Positions 62,901 through 64,000 of a DNA stretch of 64,000 nucleotides are shown here, piece after piece. The stretch comes from Aquimarina sp. Aq107. Lineage in GTDB: Bacteria > Bacteroidota > Bacteroidia > Flavobacteriales > Flavobacteriaceae. Below the pieces are notes generated by a model. That model did not search any database. It saw only the letters and a list, made by a program, of their open reading frames with translations, and was not told where the DNA came from. How positions within the stretch are numbered: position 1 is the first letter of the stretch; the number at the start of each line of letters is the position of its first letter. Where the stretch lies: assembly GCF_943733665.1 (NCBI RefSeq), contig NZ_OX030782.1, positions 826,001-890,000 of the forward strand, written 5' to 3'. Position numbers and translations under genes: made by a program.

Positions 62901-63242
62901 ATGAAAACTAACATTAAAATTTTATTAATAGAGAGCTTACTCTCTATCACGCGTGCATTTGCTCAAAAACAAAAAAATACTCCAATGAGATTTGTATATG
63001 CAGAAGAAAAATCACATTAAATATTAAACTGTAGACCTGATATCCGTAATAGTAAATAAATCTACCTTTTAAAAAGAGTCAATAAAATAGAATTTATTGA
63101 AAAAAATAAAGAAGCTTTTTAGATCTCAAACATGTTGTTCGATTTAACGAATTCTAACATAACATACGCGGTTAATAGAACAAGCAATACAGAAATAAGC
63201 GGTAATATTATTTTTGCCGCAAATAATCAAACTCAACAGTAA
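62901..63242 (+). pseudogene. Degenerate secreted-protein remnant with three in-frame stops
   Basis: The frame opens with a signal-peptide-like start (MKTNIKILLIESLLSITRAF, then AQ) but hits TAA after 39 residues. The same frame continues with stops at about codons 53 and 75, and then a 36-codon stretch (MLFDLTNSNITYAVNR...) ending TAA at 63240. All pieces are in one frame without shifts. This fits a decayed small secreted protein; a genuine 39-aa secreted peptide (62901-63020) is the alternative. No family is recognised. The ribosome would meet the next gene 3 bases later. Confidence 0.4.
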
Positions 63243-63245
63243 GCA

Positions 63246-64000
63246 ATGAAAAATAATCAAACTCTCAAGACCTTTTTTCGAAAATGTATATGGATACTTT
63301 TATTCATATTTGTGTCTTCAATACACGCGAAAAATATTTATGTAGCAAAAAACGGAAATGATTCAAATTCCGGAACACAATCAAGTCCATATAAGACAAT
63401 TGCGAAAGCCTCAGCAGTAGCACAAGCTGGTGATGTTATTGTTATTGGAGAAGGAACCTATGAAGAAACTATTAGACCAGCCAGATCAGGCAATGCTGGT
63501 CAACCTATAACATATATTGCCAAAAATGGAGAAAAAGTAATTATCTCCGCTATGCAAGCTTTAAGTGGATGGCAGAGAGATAATGGAGCTGTCTATAAGA
63601 TAAAAGTAGACTGGGATTTAGGACAAGAAAACTTTGTTTTGAATGGTAATACAGCAATGGATTTGGCAAGGTGGCCCAATAATACAGATGGTGATCCTTT
63701 TACACTTAATTCTCGCAGAAACGATGGCGGTAGTGGCGCTAATGTGGTGAATGGTGCATTTCTAACATCATCCCAAATTCCTAATATTAACTGGACCGGG
63801 GGATCAGTTTTCTTTTACGGAGACAAACCTGGATCAGGGTGGATCGCCTGGAAAGCATTTATTAATAGTAGTTCTTCTGGAAGAGTAAACTTTACACTTG
63901 ATAAAAATCCTGCTTGGATTAGAACTTTCCATGCCCCAGCTGATAAAGGAGATTTTTATTTAGAAGGAGTAAAAGGAGCTTTAGATTATCAAAATGAATG
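63246..64000 (+). CDS. Right-handed beta-helix protein, 3' end outside window
   Basis: The first 251 residues are visible. Signal peptide ends SSIHA. It then reads KNIYVAKNGNDSNSGTQSSP, YKTIAKASAVAQAGDVIVIG and GTYEETI, the typical start of DUF1565/parallel beta-helix proteins, a fold used by pectate, alginate and chondroitin lyases as well as non-enzymatic surface proteins. The visible part has no catalytic motif that would decide between them. Position next to the cellulase genes suggests a polysaccharide-related role. It may carry a T9SS tail beyond the window. Confidence 0.8.
   Translation, partial: MKNNQTLKTFFRKCIWILLFIFVSSIHAKNIYVAKNGNDSNSGTQSSPYKTIAKASAVAQAGDVIVIGEGTYEETIRPARSGNAGQPITYIAKNGEKVIISAMQALSGWQRDNGAVYKIKVDWDLGQENFVLNGNTAMDLARWPNNTDGDPFTLNSRRNDGGSGANVVNGAFLTSSQIPNINWTGGSVFFYGDKPGSGWIAWKAFINSSSSGRVNFTLDKNPAWIRTFHAPADKGDFYLEGVKGALDYQNE

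Noticed and set aside
63246..64000. Calling the beta-helix protein a pectate, alginate or chondroitin lyase
   Set aside because: Only the N-terminal part is visible and no catalytic residues can be recognised; the fold is shared by many non-lyase proteins.

Overview
The window is AT-rich DNA from a member of the Bacteroidetes, most likely a marine Flavobacteriaceae (an Aquimarina-like genus would fit; this is inference). Evidence: promoters of the TTG-N17-23-TAnnTTTG type, almost no Shine-Dalgarno sequences, type IX secretion (T9SS) C-terminal sorting domains, many short signal peptides ending in AQ or SQ, DUF4920/DUF1684/OmpL-like porin families, and a two-zinc-motif DnaJ. Base composition and codon use look uniform throughout; I see no phage, insertion sequence, CRISPR array, tRNA or rRNA.

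Layout. 1-22.4 kb is mostly housekeeping: the 3' part of a fused acyl-CoA mutase (IcmF type), a secreted amidohydrolase, a carboxypeptidase-regulatory-like protein, a serine alpha/beta hydrolase and (12 kb) a degenerate paralogue that has lost its catalytic residues, an Lrp regulator, a membrane protein ending in a LuxR-type helix-turn-helix, an AGCS alanine:Na+ symporter, an MscS channel, a DJ-1/PfpI lipoprotein with an MFS transporter, a DUF1684 protein, an OmpL-like porin, an operon of SRPBCC protein - CrcB fluoride channel - P-II, and a dipeptidyl-peptidase III lipoprotein. At 10.9, 13.6 and 14.0 kb there are three copies of a structured RNA with a conserved core, compensatory pairing in its closing helix and its own terminators.

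22.4-29.8 kb is an accessory block entirely on the minus strand: a cytoplasmic subtilase, an unknown protein, a histidine kinase and a response regulator form one operon; then a Cys-rich lipoprotein, a 65-aa peptide, a 46-aa peptide and a JmjC/cupin oxygenase. Near-identical AAAAATACCC/GGGTATTTTT hairpins separate the units.

30-45.4 kb holds housekeeping and envelope genes: MazG-like hydrolase, ilvE, DUF4920, mnmD, a TIGR01777 epimerase, YceI, grpE-dnaJ, an operon of ABC transporter - MscS - outer-membrane protein - sigma-54 regulator, PPK2 and an M28 peptidase.

46.4-64 kb is a cellulose-degradation locus and the most interesting part. It encodes (i) a 2206-aa protein joining GH9-CBM3c to GH48, the two-catalytic-module plan known from Caldicellulosiruptor CelA, but with PKD domains, other modules and a T9SS tail; (ii) a GH5 endoglucanase; (iii) a 2314-aa protein joining beta-propellers, a di-haem cytochrome c peroxidase-like region and a CBM3. 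All three carry a Cys-bounded, Trp-containing module of about 126 residues (four copies in total) that I cannot assign to a family. The implied system is a cell-surface or secreted cellulase set with a cellulose-binding redox protein. A pseudogene-like stretch and the start of a beta-helix protein follow, cut by the window end.
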